NCBI GenBank assembly: GCA_036734105.1
Contig: DAIMZH010000006.1
Span: forward strand, 1 to 64,000
DNA: 64,000 bases
Direction of reading: 5' to 3'
Source of the DNA: Azoarcus_F sp036734105
Lineage (GTDB): Bacteria > Pseudomonadota > Gammaproteobacteria > Burkholderiales > Rhodocyclaceae
Both the position numbers and the translations under genes were made by a program. The notes under the pieces are model-generated. The model saw nothing but the letters and a program-made list of their open reading frames with translations. It was not told where the DNA came from and made no database searches. Shown here piece by piece: positions 34,501 through 43,111 of the stretch. Every line of letters starts with the position of its first letter. The stretch's first letter is position 1.

Positions 34501-35019
34501 GAAAGGGAGGAGCATGGTCAGATACTGCTCCAACTGGGTTGCGAGATTGGCCAGGGTTACGCGATTGCGCGCCCCATGCCAGCAGACGAAATTGCGACAT
34601 GGCGTGCGGAAGGTTCAATTGTCGACTCCTGGCAAAACTGCACTCCGCTCAGTCGGGATGCCAGGCCAGTCTTGTTTGCTCGCATTGCCCACCTTGCCTG
34701 GATGATGAATTTGCGGCGACATGTTCGAGGTGAAGTGGCTGCACCGCCGGAACTGGGGGTGCATGACTGCCAGTTTGGCCGCTGGGTAGACCGGCTTGGC
34801 AGTCAGGATAGTGATCAAGGCGCCCGTTTGGTAAGCATCAACAAGTGGCATGACGTTGTGCATGAGACGGCTCATCAACTCGTCAGGTCTCTTGGTAGCG
34901 GCGAAAGCTGGGAGCATGTTGCAAGCAGGCTGGACCGTGTGGAGCGAGCCAGCACGAAACTGCTTGAGGCACTCGATGATTTTGAATTGAAGCGGGAGTC
35001 TTGGTCACACAGTTTCTGA
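31525..35019 (+). CDS. PAS/GAF/GGDEF/EAL protein with C-terminal CZB zinc-binding domain
   Basis: 1164 residues and no membrane helix. Order: PAS (about 20-140), GAF (about 165-345), two PAS (about 350-470 and 480-600; YVNVAFSRI-like FVDVNVAFSRITGYSR), GGDEF (about 610-775) with intact GGDEF near 683, EAL (about 790-1040) with intact TEALIRW and DDFGTGYSS, and a CZB domain (about 1050-1155) with HLAWMMNLRR, HDCQFGRWVD and WHDVVHETAH. Both catalytic motifs are present, so it could make and break c-di-GMP. CZB domains bind zinc in chemoreceptors and diguanylate cyclases. Coupled to the hybrid kinase upstream. Which activity dominates is unknown. Confidence 0.9.
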   Translation: MSLSAKTPHFEDLPADLRALSHALTDDVPICICAFAPDGTLLFVSDEAAALVKAEPGALLGRCMFDFLSASERDRLQTGLARLTPEQPLYSHEQIHSAPNGEHRILKWSNRAIFDEAGRLLHYQSVGIDIAAHRRVKETAILQLFAERVRAEHQRRDTAQRIQRQLVFQRAATEMTTASVAATSDTEFKQAVTRCLQQVGALLKVDVAYVLRFSDSLSSFTMMYDWCASEAAKRVGAPRDFNTDDFPWWMARLLESGLVHIPDVARLPPEAGNEQALFTHKTIRSLVDAGIRGPAGVLRGVVGFCRLAETGPWSEEELDMLKALASFIGVVLERRLTDEALAQSKLMLETAIAQSPSGILIADAPDVSIRLANMAAIGIRGYENSAKLTGIAVSEHAGRWQTYLPDGKPYPSESLPLSRAVIKGETVKDEELIIRNDDGDNRWIIANAAPIRNPAGEVTSGIVVFHDITERKRGEDKLKQAASVFQHANEGITITDVEGRFVDVNVAFSRITGYSRDEVLGKHTRLLSSGLHDPLFYREMWQALSEQGSWTGEIWNKRKNGDVYPERLTISAVRDETGRVEGYVGLFSDISEEKAYQAQLENLARYDALTGLPNRVLLADRMQQAIAQAHRRGKFMSVAYIDLDGFKEINDGHGHDIGDCLLVVLADRMKSVLREGDTLSRLGGDEFVAVLVDLEGVDDCMPLLDRLVQAVAHAVPIGGVLLKVSASVGVTFYPQPDHVDPDQLVRQADQAMYQAKLAGKNCFRLFDAHHERHVRSRHEGLQRMRQALEQQEFVLHYQPKVRMRDCSLIGTEALIRWNHPERGLLSPAAFLPLIEGHTLMIDIGDWVIESALSQIVTWREQGLPIPVSVNVDAVQLRQRDFIDKLRAALARHPQVCPGDLELEIVETSALADFEHVSGLLAACRALGVGFALDDFGTGYSSLTYLKNLAVDNLKIDQSFVRDILENADNLAILEGIVGLADALQRDVIAEGVEREEHGQILLQLGCEIGQGYAIARPMPADEIATWRAEGSIVDSWQNCTPLSRDARPVLFARIAHLAWMMNLRRHVRGEVAAPPELGVHDCQFGRWVDRLGSQDSDQGARLVSINKWHDVVHETAHQLVRSLGSGESWEHVASRLDRVERASTKLLEALDDFELKRESWSHSF

Positions 35020-35104
35020 ACTGATTTCTTGCACCAATCAGGCAACAGGTGAGCGCGCGGCAATCAGTAGGTAGAATGAAGCCATAAACACGGGAGGGTC
35101 AAGC

Positions 35105-36910
35105 GTGAGCGTCATCGAAACAAGCATTCAACGCGTGCTCGATGATCAAGGTACTGATCCCACGCGGTTGCTGCAGGTGTTGATCGCGGTGCAGGACCGG
35201 CTCGGCTATCTCTCGCCGGTTGCAATCACCGGTATTGCTACTGGCTTGAACTTGTCCCGCGCCCATGTTGAAGGTGTCGCCGGCTTTTACAGCTTTCTGC
35301 ACACCGAGCCGGTTGGCCGCTATCGAATACTGTTTTCGGACAACATCACCGACCGCCTGCTCGGTTCGCTGGCGCTGCGCGACGCGCTGTGCCGCAAGCT
35401 GTGGATAGAGCAGGGCAGATTGTCTGAAGACGGTCTGGTCAGCGTGGATGTCACCTCATGTACCGGCATGTGCGATCAGGGGCCAGCCATGCTGGTCAAC
35501 GGTCAGCCGGTGACCAGGCTGGACCACCAGCGCATCAATCAGATAGCCGAGCTGGTTCGCGGACAAGTGCCGTTGTCGCAATGGCCGAGCGAGTTCTTTC
35601 GGGTGGATGACAACATTCGTCGCCGTGACGCCTTGCTGAGCGGCGATTTTGAAGCAGGCAGTGCACTGGCTGCAGCGGTGAGTCTGGGGCAGGAGGGGTG
35701 GATTGGCGAGATGCGCGCGGCACGCCTGCGCGGACGGGGCGGGGCGGGTTTCACCACCTGTGTCAAGTGGGAGGCCTGCCGCGACGCGCCAGGAGAGCAG
35801 AAGTTTGTGGTGTGCAACGCAGATGAAGGCGAGCCCGGCACCTTCAAGGACAGGGTGTTGCTGGCGCGCTGCGCCGACCGGGTGTTTGAAGGCATGACGC
35901 TGGCGGCCTGGGCATGCGGTGCCAGTCGCGGCTTTCTTTACCTCAGGGGCGAATACCGTTATCTGCGGCCATCGCTTGAGGCCGTGCTGGCGCGGCGGCG
36001 TAGCCAGGGTTTGCTCGGAAAAGACATTGTCGGCGAACCCGGCTTCGACTTCGACATCGAGATTCACCTGGGCGCGGGCGCCTATGTCTGCGGCGAGGAG
36101 AGCGCGCTGATCGAGTCGCTGGAAGGCAAGCGCGGCACGCCACGGATTCGCCCGCCGTTTCCGGTCACGCAGGGTTATCTTGGTTGCCCGACCGTGGTGA
36201 ACAATGTCGAAACCCTGGCCAAGACCACGCTCATCGCGCTGGGTGGTGGCGCGGCCTTTGCAGCAACCGGCACGGCACAGTCAAGCGGCACCAAGTTGCT
36301 GTCGGTGTCGGGTGACTGCGCCTTTCCCGGCATCTATGAATACCCTTTTGGGGTGCGCATTGACCGCGTGCTTGAAGACTGTGGTGCCAGCGATGCACAT
36401 ATGGTGCAGGTTGGCGGGGCATCCGGCGTGGCGATTGCGGGCTATGAGTTCTCCCGCACGATTGCTTTCGAGGACGTGCCGAGTGCGGGTGCCTTCATGG
36501 TGTTCGACTCCAGCCGCGACCCGTTCGAGGTGGCGCACAACTTCGTCGATTTCTTTGCGCATGAGAGTTGCGGTTTTTGCACGCCCTGTCGCATCGGCAC
36601 ATCCTTGCTGAAAAACTACATGGACAAACTCGGACGCGGCTTTGGTGCCAAGGGCGACCTGGCCGACATCGAGTGGGTAAACCGGCTGCTGCGCAACGCC
36701 AGCCACTGTGGTCTGGGTTCTACTGCGCCCAACGCAGTGGTCGATACCCTGGTCAAGTTCCGGCCAGCCTATGAGCGACGACTGAAAACGCTGGATTTTG
36801 AACCCGCCTTTGACCTCGACGCCTCGCTGGCAACAGCCCGCCGCCTGACCGGACGCGACGATCCAGCCGCGCATTTCGACGGTCAGGACAAGACCAAGGA
36901 GAGAACATGA
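35105..36910 (+). CDS. hoxF: NAD-reducing [NiFe] hydrogenase diaphorase subunit HoxF (HoxE-like N-terminus fused)
   Basis: 601 residues from a GTG with GGGAGG seven bases upstream. The N-terminal 160 residues are NuoE/HoxE-like but show only the second Cys pair (TSCTGMC); the first pair is absent. The rest is NuoF-like: FMN/NAD site RGRGGAGFTTCVKWEA and NADEGEPGTFKDR, and the 4Fe-4S motif ESCGFCTPCRIGT with a later Cys in NASHCGLG. It moves electrons between the hydrogenase module and NAD(H), as in the soluble hydrogenase of Cupriavidus. First of five tightly packed hox genes. The start lies 86 bases after the c-di-GMP gene. Confidence 0.95.
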   Translation: MSVIETSIQRVLDDQGTDPTRLLQVLIAVQDRLGYLSPVAITGIATGLNLSRAHVEGVAGFYSFLHTEPVGRYRILFSDNITDRLLGSLALRDALCRKLWIEQGRLSEDGLVSVDVTSCTGMCDQGPAMLVNGQPVTRLDHQRINQIAELVRGQVPLSQWPSEFFRVDDNIRRRDALLSGDFEAGSALAAAVSLGQEGWIGEMRAARLRGRGGAGFTTCVKWEACRDAPGEQKFVVCNADEGEPGTFKDRVLLARCADRVFEGMTLAAWACGASRGFLYLRGEYRYLRPSLEAVLARRRSQGLLGKDIVGEPGFDFDIEIHLGAGAYVCGEESALIESLEGKRGTPRIRPPFPVTQGYLGCPTVVNNVETLAKTTLIALGGGAAFAATGTAQSSGTKLLSVSGDCAFPGIYEYPFGVRIDRVLEDCGASDAHMVQVGGASGVAIAGYEFSRTIAFEDVPSAGAFMVFDSSRDPFEVAHNFVDFFAHESCGFCTPCRIGTSLLKNYMDKLGRGFGAKGDLADIEWVNRLLRNASHCGLGSTAPNAVVDTLVKFRPAYERRLKTLDFEPAFDLDASLATARRLTGRDDPAAHFDGQDKTKERT

Positions 36911-37620
36911 GCGAAAGGCAGTTTGTGCTCGACGGACGTCCTGTCAGCTTCGAGCCCGGTCAGACCATTCTCGAGGCGGCGCGTGCGGCCGGGCATTACA
37001 TCCCGTCGCTGTGCTGGAACCCTGAGTTTCCGCCGCATGGCTCTTGCAAGCTGTGCATGGTCAAGGTGGGCGGGCGGCATGTGTCATCCTGTGCGCTGGC
37101 GGCCCGCGAAGGCATGGAGGTTGAGAGCAACACGCCGGAGATGAATGGCGAGCGCCGCGCATTGCTGCAGATGCTGTTCGTCGAAGGCAATCACTTCTGC
37201 CCAAGCTGCGAAAAAAGCGGTAACTGCGAGCTGCAGGCTCAGGCTTATGAGCTGGAAATGGCCAGCGCCCGGTTCAACCATTTCTACCCACTGCGACCGG
37301 TTGATGCCTCGCACCCGGATATTTTGCTGGACTTCAATCGCTGCATCTTCTGCGAATTATGCGTGCGTGCCAGCCGCGATGTTGACGGCAAGAGCGTGTT
37401 TGCACTGACTGGCAGAGGCATACACAAGCACCTGGTCGTCAATGCAGAGTCCGGCAAGCTGGGGGATACCGACTTCGCGGCGACTGACCGGGCGGCCAAT
37501 ATCTGTCCGGTTGGGGTCATCCTGCACAAGCGGGTGGGGTTTGCCAAACCGATCGGCCAGCGTCTTTATGATGAACAACCGATTTCGGTGGTGGCGATGC
37601 ACGAACGGAGTGACTCATGA
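36907..37620 (+). CDS. hoxU: NAD-reducing hydrogenase iron-sulfur subunit HoxU
   Basis: 237 residues, NuoG N-terminus-like. A 2Fe-2S ferredoxin domain comes first (CWNPEFPPHGSCKLCMV, then SSCALAA), then a His/Cys 4Fe-4S motif (HFCPSCEKSGNCELQ) and a ferredoxin-type motif (NRCIFCELCVRASRD with a later NICPVGVI). It wires HoxY to HoxF within the diaphorase-hydrogenase complex in the cytoplasm. ATGA overlaps join it to hoxF and hoxY. Confidence 0.95.
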   Translation: MSERQFVLDGRPVSFEPGQTILEAARAAGHYIPSLCWNPEFPPHGSCKLCMVKVGGRHVSSCALAAREGMEVESNTPEMNGERRALLQMLFVEGNHFCPSCEKSGNCELQAQAYELEMASARFNHFYPLRPVDASHPDILLDFNRCIFCELCVRASRDVDGKSVFALTGRGIHKHLVVNAESGKLGDTDFAATDRAANICPVGVILHKRVGFAKPIGQRLYDEQPISVVAMHERSDS

Positions 37621-38177
37621 CAAGCGATCAGCCTGGCAGCCGCAAAAAGCTGCGTGTTGCCACTACCTCGCTGGCCGGGTGTTTCGGCTGTCACATGTCG
37701 TTTCTCGACATCGACGAAAATTTTCTGAAGCTTGCCGAACTGGTGGAGTTCGACCGCTCACCGCTGACCGACATCAAGCACTGCGGGCCTTGCGACATTG
37801 GCCTGATCGAGGGCGGGGTGTGCAACGCCGAAAATGTGCATGTGCTGAGGGAGTTTCGCGCCAACTGCAAGACGCTGGTGGCGCTAGGGGCTTGCGCCAT
37901 AAACGGAGGCTTGCCGGCACAGCGCAATCATCTGGCGCTGGAGTCGTGCCTGCGTGAGGTGTACGTGGTTCGCGAAGGCTTGAGTCAGCCCGGAGTGCCC
38001 AACGACCCCGAGCTGCCACTGTTGCTGGACAAGGTCCACCCCATCCACGAGGTGGTGCGGGTGGATTACTTCATCCCCGGTTGTCCGCCGTCCGGCCCGG
38101 CGATCTGGAAGTTTCTGTCAGACCTCATCGCCGGTCGTACGCCTCGTTTGTCGCACGAGTTGTTGCGGTTTGACTGA
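37617..38177 (+). CDS. hoxY: NAD-reducing hydrogenase small subunit HoxY
   Basis: 186 residues, the short form of the [NiFe] small subunit with only the proximal-cluster region. Ligand Cys lie in AGCFGCHMSF, GACAINGG and PGCPPSGPAIW. No twin-arginine signal is present, which fits a cytoplasmic group 3d enzyme. It passes electrons from HoxH to HoxU. A 69-base gap separates it from hoxH. Confidence 0.95.
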   Translation: MTSDQPGSRKKLRVATTSLAGCFGCHMSFLDIDENFLKLAELVEFDRSPLTDIKHCGPCDIGLIEGGVCNAENVHVLREFRANCKTLVALGACAINGGLPAQRNHLALESCLREVYVVREGLSQPGVPNDPELPLLLDKVHPIHEVVRVDYFIPGCPPSGPAIWKFLSDLIAGRTPRLSHELLRFD

Positions 38178-38246
38178 TGGCGGTGGCCAGGGCAGGTTTT
38201 GGTATTGCGCAAAGTCGTTTGGGACAAGGGTTTTGAGGGTAGCAAG

Positions 38247-39722
38247 ATGAGCGAAAACTGGTCGGATATGGAAACCGCAAGCGGACGGGAGGGCTTGCGC
38301 AAGCTGGTCATAGACCCGGTGTCGCGTGTCGAAGGACATGGCAAGGTGACCTTGCTGCTCGACGACGATGACCGGGTGTGCGAGGCCAGGCTGCACATCG
38401 TGGAATTTCGCGGTTTCGAGGTGTTCATCGAGGGGCGCCCCTACTGGGAGGTGCCGGTAATGGTGCAGCGCCTGTGTGGCATCTGTCCGGTCAGCCACCA
38501 TCTTGCCGCGTGCAAGGCGCTGGATCACGTGGTGGGCGCTACCGAACTGACCGCCAGCGCCGTCAAGATGCGCCGCCTGATGCACTACGGCCAGATCCTG
38601 CAGTCGCATGCGCTGCACTTCTTTCACCTGTCGTCGCCCGATCTGCTGTTTGGCTTCGAAAGCGAGGTGGCGCGCCGCAATATCGTCGGCGTTGCTGCCG
38701 AACACCCGGAGATTGCCAGACAAGGCATATTGTTGCGGAAGTTCGGTCAGGAGGTGATCAGGGCCACTGCCGGCAAGCGCATTCATGGCACTGGCGCGAT
38801 ACCGGGTGGCATGAACCGGCACCTGTCAGCCCAGGATCATCAGTTGCTCAAGGCCGAGATTGGTCATGTCGTGGAGTGGTCACGTGCTGCGGTTGAGCTG
38901 GTCAAGCGGCTGCACAGGTCCGACCCTGCGCTCTACGAGTCCTTTGGGCATTTCGAGTCCGGCTTCATGAGTCTGGTTCGGCATGATGGCGCAATGGACT
39001 TGTACGACGGCCACATGCGCTTCAGGGATGCCTCTGGGGCCATCATCGTCGATAAGGTGGCGCCACAGGATTACCGCTCGGTGATTTGCGAGGCGGTCAA
39101 ACCCTGGAGCTACATGAAGTTTCCCTACCTCTCGGCACTGGGGGAGGAGGCGGGCTGGTACAAGGTCGGACCCTTGGCACGAGTGCAGAACTGCGACTTC
39201 ATTCCGACCCCGTTTGCCGAGGCGCAGCGCCGCGAGTTCATTGACCACGGCGAGGGCAAGCCGCTGCACGCCAAGCTAGCCTATCATTGGGCGCGCATGA
39301 TAGAGATGCTGCACGCCGCCGAGGTGATCCGCGAGTTGCTTGATGACCCCGACCTGCAGCAGGGAGCACTGACGGTTGAAGGGACACGCAGCCGCGAGGG
39401 CGTCGGCATTATCGAGGCTCCGCGCGGCACGCTGATTCATCATTACCAGGTGGACGACGATGATCTGGTGAGCATGTGCAACCTGATCGTGTCCACTACC
39501 CATAACAATCAGGCCATGAACACCGCGATTCGCGCGGTTGCTGACCGCTACCTGAGCGGGCGTCAGATTACCGAAGGTCTGCTCAACCACATCGAGGTGG
39601 CTATTCGCGCCTTTGATCCGTGTCTGTCCTGTGCCACCCATGCCCTGGGGCAGATGCCGCTGGTGCTGGAGCTTGCCGACTCGCGTGGCGAGGTGTTTGA
39701 GCGCAGGGTACGCGAGCGGTGA
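38247..39722 (+). CDS. hoxH: NAD-reducing [NiFe] hydrogenase large subunit HoxH
   Basis: 491 residues from the ATG at 38247, preceded by GAGG; an ATG at 38199 would add 16 residues unlike the family. The N-terminal active-site motif RLCGICPVSHH (near 74-84) and C-terminal motif DPCLSCATH (near 458-466) provide the four Cys that hold the Ni-Fe centre. About 25 residues follow the C-terminal motif and should be removed by HoxW after metal insertion. It oxidises or produces H2. Its stop overlaps the GTG start of hoxW. Confidence 0.95.
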   Translation: MSENWSDMETASGREGLRKLVIDPVSRVEGHGKVTLLLDDDDRVCEARLHIVEFRGFEVFIEGRPYWEVPVMVQRLCGICPVSHHLAACKALDHVVGATELTASAVKMRRLMHYGQILQSHALHFFHLSSPDLLFGFESEVARRNIVGVAAEHPEIARQGILLRKFGQEVIRATAGKRIHGTGAIPGGMNRHLSAQDHQLLKAEIGHVVEWSRAAVELVKRLHRSDPALYESFGHFESGFMSLVRHDGAMDLYDGHMRFRDASGAIIVDKVAPQDYRSVICEAVKPWSYMKFPYLSALGEEAGWYKVGPLARVQNCDFIPTPFAEAQRREFIDHGEGKPLHAKLAYHWARMIEMLHAAEVIRELLDDPDLQQGALTVEGTRSREGVGIIEAPRGTLIHHYQVDDDDLVSMCNLIVSTTHNNQAMNTAIRAVADRYLSGRQITEGLLNHIEVAIRAFDPCLSCATHALGQMPLVLELADSRGEVFERRVRER

Positions 39723-40216
39723 GCTCCGCACGGATAGTGGTGTTTGCCATCGGCAACCGCTCCCGTGGCGATGACGCGCTTGGTCCTTTGTTGCTCGACC
39801 GGTTTCAGGAGGCGTGGCCGCAAGACAATGCGCTGGAGGTCTTTCAACTGCAGCCGGAGCATGCACTTGATCTGTGTGAGGCCGACATGGCCTTGTTCAT
39901 CGATGCCGCCCATGGGCTGAAGGAGTCCTGGCAATTTTGCGAGATAGCGCCTGTCGGAGCAGCCTCCGTCCTGTCGCATGCGATGAGCCCGGAAGCCGTG
40001 CTCGATGTTTTTGTCCGCACTCAGCGCGAAGCACCGCCGCCATCCTTCAGTCTGGCCTTGTGCTGTCGCCAGACTGAGCTTGGTCAGCCGCTGTCCTTCG
40101 AGGCGCTGGCTGCACTCGGCAGCGCCTCGACACTGATTGACGAATTGATGAACCATCGCGACCTTGTTTATTGGCGGTCTGTAGCTAGCCGGGCCATGAA
40201 ATGCAAGCCAGTCTGA
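39719..40216 (+). CDS. hoxW: Hydrogenase maturation endopeptidase HoxW
   Basis: 165 residues from a GTG overlapping the hoxH stop. The N-terminus IVVFAIGNRSRGDDALGP is the HybD/HoxW signature, with the nickel-sensing Asp, and FIDAAHG supplies the second metal-binding Asp region. It cleaves the C-terminal extension of HoxH after nickel insertion. It ends the hox cluster; hypA-F genes are not in this window and must be elsewhere. Confidence 0.88.
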   Translation: MSSARIVVFAIGNRSRGDDALGPLLLDRFQEAWPQDNALEVFQLQPEHALDLCEADMALFIDAAHGLKESWQFCEIAPVGAASVLSHAMSPEAVLDVFVRTQREAPPPSFSLALCCRQTELGQPLSFEALAALGSASTLIDELMNHRDLVYWRSVASRAMKCKPV

Positions 40217-40357
40217 CCAACAAAAAGGCCTGAGGCCAGACCCGGAGCGGGCGGACCGGACCAGATACTGACAGCGGGATCGCGGTCACTCCCAACCCGG
40301 AAATCCGATTGCGCTAGGGTCTGGGAAAACCGCCGTATCGCTCAAGCTGCCATCTGC

Positions 40358-41221
40358 TCAGGCCCAGTGCTCCGCCGTGCCCGGAAAGAAGGTGTGCAGA
40401 TAGGTGCTGACATCACTCAGCGCCAACTCCCTGCACTGTCCGAACACGTCTGGTGACAGTCCGCTTGCGGCCCAGGCCGACGGCGGTACGTGGCTCACCA
40501 CATCCTCAACAGTGAGATCATCCTCGACACCGTCAACCAGGTGATTGGCGATCAGCAGCAGGGCTGCCTCACGAACGAAGTCGCCACCGAGACGCGGATT
40601 GTGCTGCGCACCGATGATGTCAGAAAAGCAGGCTGGCAACTTCCATTGCGCGGCCAGGGTTGCACCCAGCTCGGCACGATCGCAACCTATGATTGCGCGT
40701 TCGGCCTGAAGCTGAGAAATGCCCTGTACCAGAGCTTGCCGCGTTGCTTCATCGAACAGTTCCGGCACGACTTGTTGCATGATCAACTGCCCAATGTCTG
40801 CCAGCAACCCGACAACAAGAAGGCGCTCGCTGGTGGGGTGCTCAACCTGAATCGCCATTTGCCGGGCAGCAACGCCACGCAACATGCTGTCTCGCCAAAA
40901 GCGTGTGACGTCAAAATCTGCAGGCCTGAGCTGAGCTGTTGCGCCAGCCAGCGACATGGCCAGTACCATGTCATGTAGTTGATGCAAGCCCAGCAGGGAC
41001 ACCGCCCGGTGCACTGTGTCGATCTTGCCGGCAAAGCCAAAAGCTGCGCTATTGACGAGTTTCAGAAGCCTTGCAGACAGGGCCGGATCGGTCTTGACGA
41101 TGTTGCTGACGTCGGAAAGTGAGCCATCCGGGTCTGCGAGCACCTCACGAACGCGAAGATAAACTGTGGGTAGAGTGGCCAGTGTACTGATCTGGCTGAC
41201 GAGTTCCTGGGCTGAATGCAT
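40358..41221 (-). CDS. HDOD-domain signalling protein
   Basis: 287 residues. The HDOD domain covers about residues 10-205: TLPTVYLRVREVLADP, VKTDPALSARLLKLVNSAAFGF and VHRAVSLLGL. It resembles HD phosphohydrolases but lacks their full metal site, so it probably acts through protein contacts in regulation, as other HDOD proteins do. Divergent from the endonuclease/exonuclease/phosphatase gene. Confidence 0.88.
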   Translation of the reverse strand: MHSAQELVSQISTLATLPTVYLRVREVLADPDGSLSDVSNIVKTDPALSARLLKLVNSAAFGFAGKIDTVHRAVSLLGLHQLHDMVLAMSLAGATAQLRPADFDVTRFWRDSMLRGVAARQMAIQVEHPTSERLLVVGLLADIGQLIMQQVVPELFDEATRQALVQGISQLQAERAIIGCDRAELGATLAAQWKLPACFSDIIGAQHNPRLGGDFVREAALLLIANHLVDGVEDDLTVEDVVSHVPPSAWAASGLSPDVFGQCRELALSDVSTYLHTFFPGTAEHWA

Positions 41222-41308
41222 GGTTTGGCTCGGCTTGTTGTTGCGTTATTATCCCAGAACAGACCGTGGTCGGCACATTGGATCGACAACGCAATCAAAG
41301 AGGGTGTC

Positions 41309-42160
41309 ATGCGCTTCTTGAGTTGGAACATTCAATGGGGTCGTGGGGCTGATGGTCGGATCGATCTGGCCCGCACAATTGAAGTCTTGAAGAACATGCC
41401 GGACCTTGATGCCATCTGCCTTCAAGAGGTTGCGCAGAATGTGGCTGGCCTGCCCGGTGGCGATTGTGGCGATCAGGTGGCTGAGTTGTCGGCAGCCTTT
41501 CCCGATTGGGCAGTTTTTTTCGCGCCGGGGCTGGATGTGCCGGATGGTCGTGGAGGCCGTGCTGCTTTTGGCAATCTGCTGATGACGCGGCTGCCGGTCG
41601 GTCAGGTGTGTCGACACATTCTGCCGATGCCTGCCGATGCCACCGTGCCAGGCATGCGCCGGAGCTGCATTGAGGTGGTAATCGATGGCCCTGTCGCCAT
41701 GCGCCTGATGACCACCCATCTGGAGTATTACTCGGCACGCCAGCGCACCGCGCAGATTCAGGCCATACAGGCCATACATGCCGAAGCGGTCGAGCAGTCA
41801 CTCACGGCTGCCTGCACCAAAAAGGATGGTAGCCCGATGTTTGCACCTCGCGCCCGACCAGCGGCGGCTGTATTGTGTGGAGATCTGAATTTCGAGCCCG
41901 ATTCAGACAGCTATCGCAGCATGACAAGTCAGGGCGGGTTGCCAGAATATACCTGGCGCGACGCCTGGATCGAAACCTACCCCAAGCAACCGCATCCGCC
42001 AACCGTCGGTTTACACGATGCCGGTTGGCCGGGACGGCAGTATTGTTGCGATTATTTCTGGCTGGCCGCCCTGCCAGTCGGCTGTGTATCAGACCTGCGG
42101 GTGATGTCGGAAGCCGACGCGTCCGATCATCAACCGATTGTGCTTGATCTGGTGTTGTGA
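41309..42160 (+). CDS. Endonuclease/exonuclease/phosphatase-family hydrolase
   Basis: 283 residues from the ATG at 41309, preceded by GAGG; the upstream ATG at 41216 gives a tail unlike the family. The EEP fold motifs are present: LSWNIQWG, catalytic Glu in ICLQEV, TTHLEYYS, CGDLNFEPDSDSY and the final SDHQPIV. The family includes DNA repair nucleases, sphingomyelinases and inositol phosphatases. Without a signal peptide it is probably cytoplasmic. Substrate unknown. Confidence 0.85.
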   Translation: MRFLSWNIQWGRGADGRIDLARTIEVLKNMPDLDAICLQEVAQNVAGLPGGDCGDQVAELSAAFPDWAVFFAPGLDVPDGRGGRAAFGNLLMTRLPVGQVCRHILPMPADATVPGMRRSCIEVVIDGPVAMRLMTTHLEYYSARQRTAQIQAIQAIHAEAVEQSLTAACTKKDGSPMFAPRARPAAAVLCGDLNFEPDSDSYRSMTSQGGLPEYTWRDAWIETYPKQPHPPTVGLHDAGWPGRQYCCDYFWLAALPVGCVSDLRVMSEADASDHQPIVLDLVL

Positions 42161-42242
42161 GCAAATCAGGGCATCGTGTGATGTGACGGGTTGGTGACCA
42201 TGACGCATTGTCGTCAATCTGCAGTGCCCTCAGGCGCAATGT

Positions 42243-43028
42243 TTACTGCAAGGGTTCGACCAGGTCTCGATAGGCGTGCCAGGTGGCGTGCCCGACGATT
42301 GGCATCAACGCAACCAGGCCGAGGTGAAAACTGAGAAAACCCACAATGGTCAGCGTGACCAGCAGCAAGACCCAGATCAGCATCGGCAAGGGGTTGCGAA
42401 ACAGCACGCCTATGCTGCCCAGCATGGACGAGATCGCGTCCTGATTGCGGTCCAGCATGAGCGGAATCGATACGATGCTGACACCGAAGGCCAGGGTGGC
42501 AAAAACGAAACCCACACCAAAATAGACCGCCAGAAACTCCAGGTTTTCCAGTCGTACCAGTTGAGACAGGAAGCCCGAGAGGTTTGGCATTTCGTTGGTG
42601 TAGAACAGTGCAAAAATGACCAGTGATGCCCGTGCCCAGACCAGAAAGACGATGCCCAGCACAACCGCAAAAATGCCGACGTTGCTGGCGTTGCGACGCC
42701 ACACGGTGAGCGTGGGCGCCAGTGCGCAGTTCTCGCCGTTCTCGCGTCTGCGACTGATTTCGTAAAGTCCCATGGCGAGAAAGGGGCCGAGCAACAAAAA
42801 GCCGGAGGTCATTGCCATGGTGTATTCGTAGGCATGCTCGAAGACCATGGTGACCAGCAGTCCCATGGCTGCGAAGCAGAATCCATAGAACAGGCTGGGG
42901 ATAGGGCAGGCCATCAGGTCCGCTGCGCCCATACGCAGCCATTTGAACGGTCTGCCAGGCGAAACCTCCCGAGCCTTGGGGAAAGGCAAGCCTGTGTCTT
43001 CCCGTGGGGTGTCATCCGACTGCGTCAT
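42243..43028 (-). CDS. DUF2189 integral membrane protein
   Basis: 261 residues with about six membrane helices after a soluble N-terminus of roughly 40 residues. The family pattern is clear: PFKWLRMGAADLMACPIPSLFYG and the closing HLGLVALMPIVGHATWHAYRDLV. DUF2189 proteins are common in proteobacteria and of unknown function; some sit near cytochrome oxidase genes. No such genes are adjacent here. Confidence 0.85.
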   Translation of the reverse strand: MTQSDDTPREDTGLPFPKAREVSPGRPFKWLRMGAADLMACPIPSLFYGFCFAAMGLLVTMVFEHAYEYTMAMTSGFLLLGPFLAMGLYEISRRRENGENCALAPTLTVWRRNASNVGIFAVVLGIVFLVWARASLVIFALFYTNEMPNLSGFLSQLVRLENLEFLAVYFGVGFVFATLAFGVSIVSIPLMLDRNQDAISSMLGSIGVLFRNPLPMLIWVLLLVTLTIVGFLSFHLGLVALMPIVGHATWHAYRDLVEPLQ

Positions 43029-43111
43029 GTGTCTCTCCGTGTATTGTTATGGTCAGTGCAGTCGGCGTGCGCGTCAGCGAGTGCCGCGTAGTGGCCGAAA
43101 ATAATGAATGT

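Noticed and set aside
35020..35104. Sigma54 promoter for the hox genes
   Set aside because: A TTGCA is present but no GG at the required distance upstream.
40217..40357. Terminator between hoxW and the HDOD gene
   Set aside because: GGCCTGAGGCC can only form a stem with a one-base loop and there is no T run after it.
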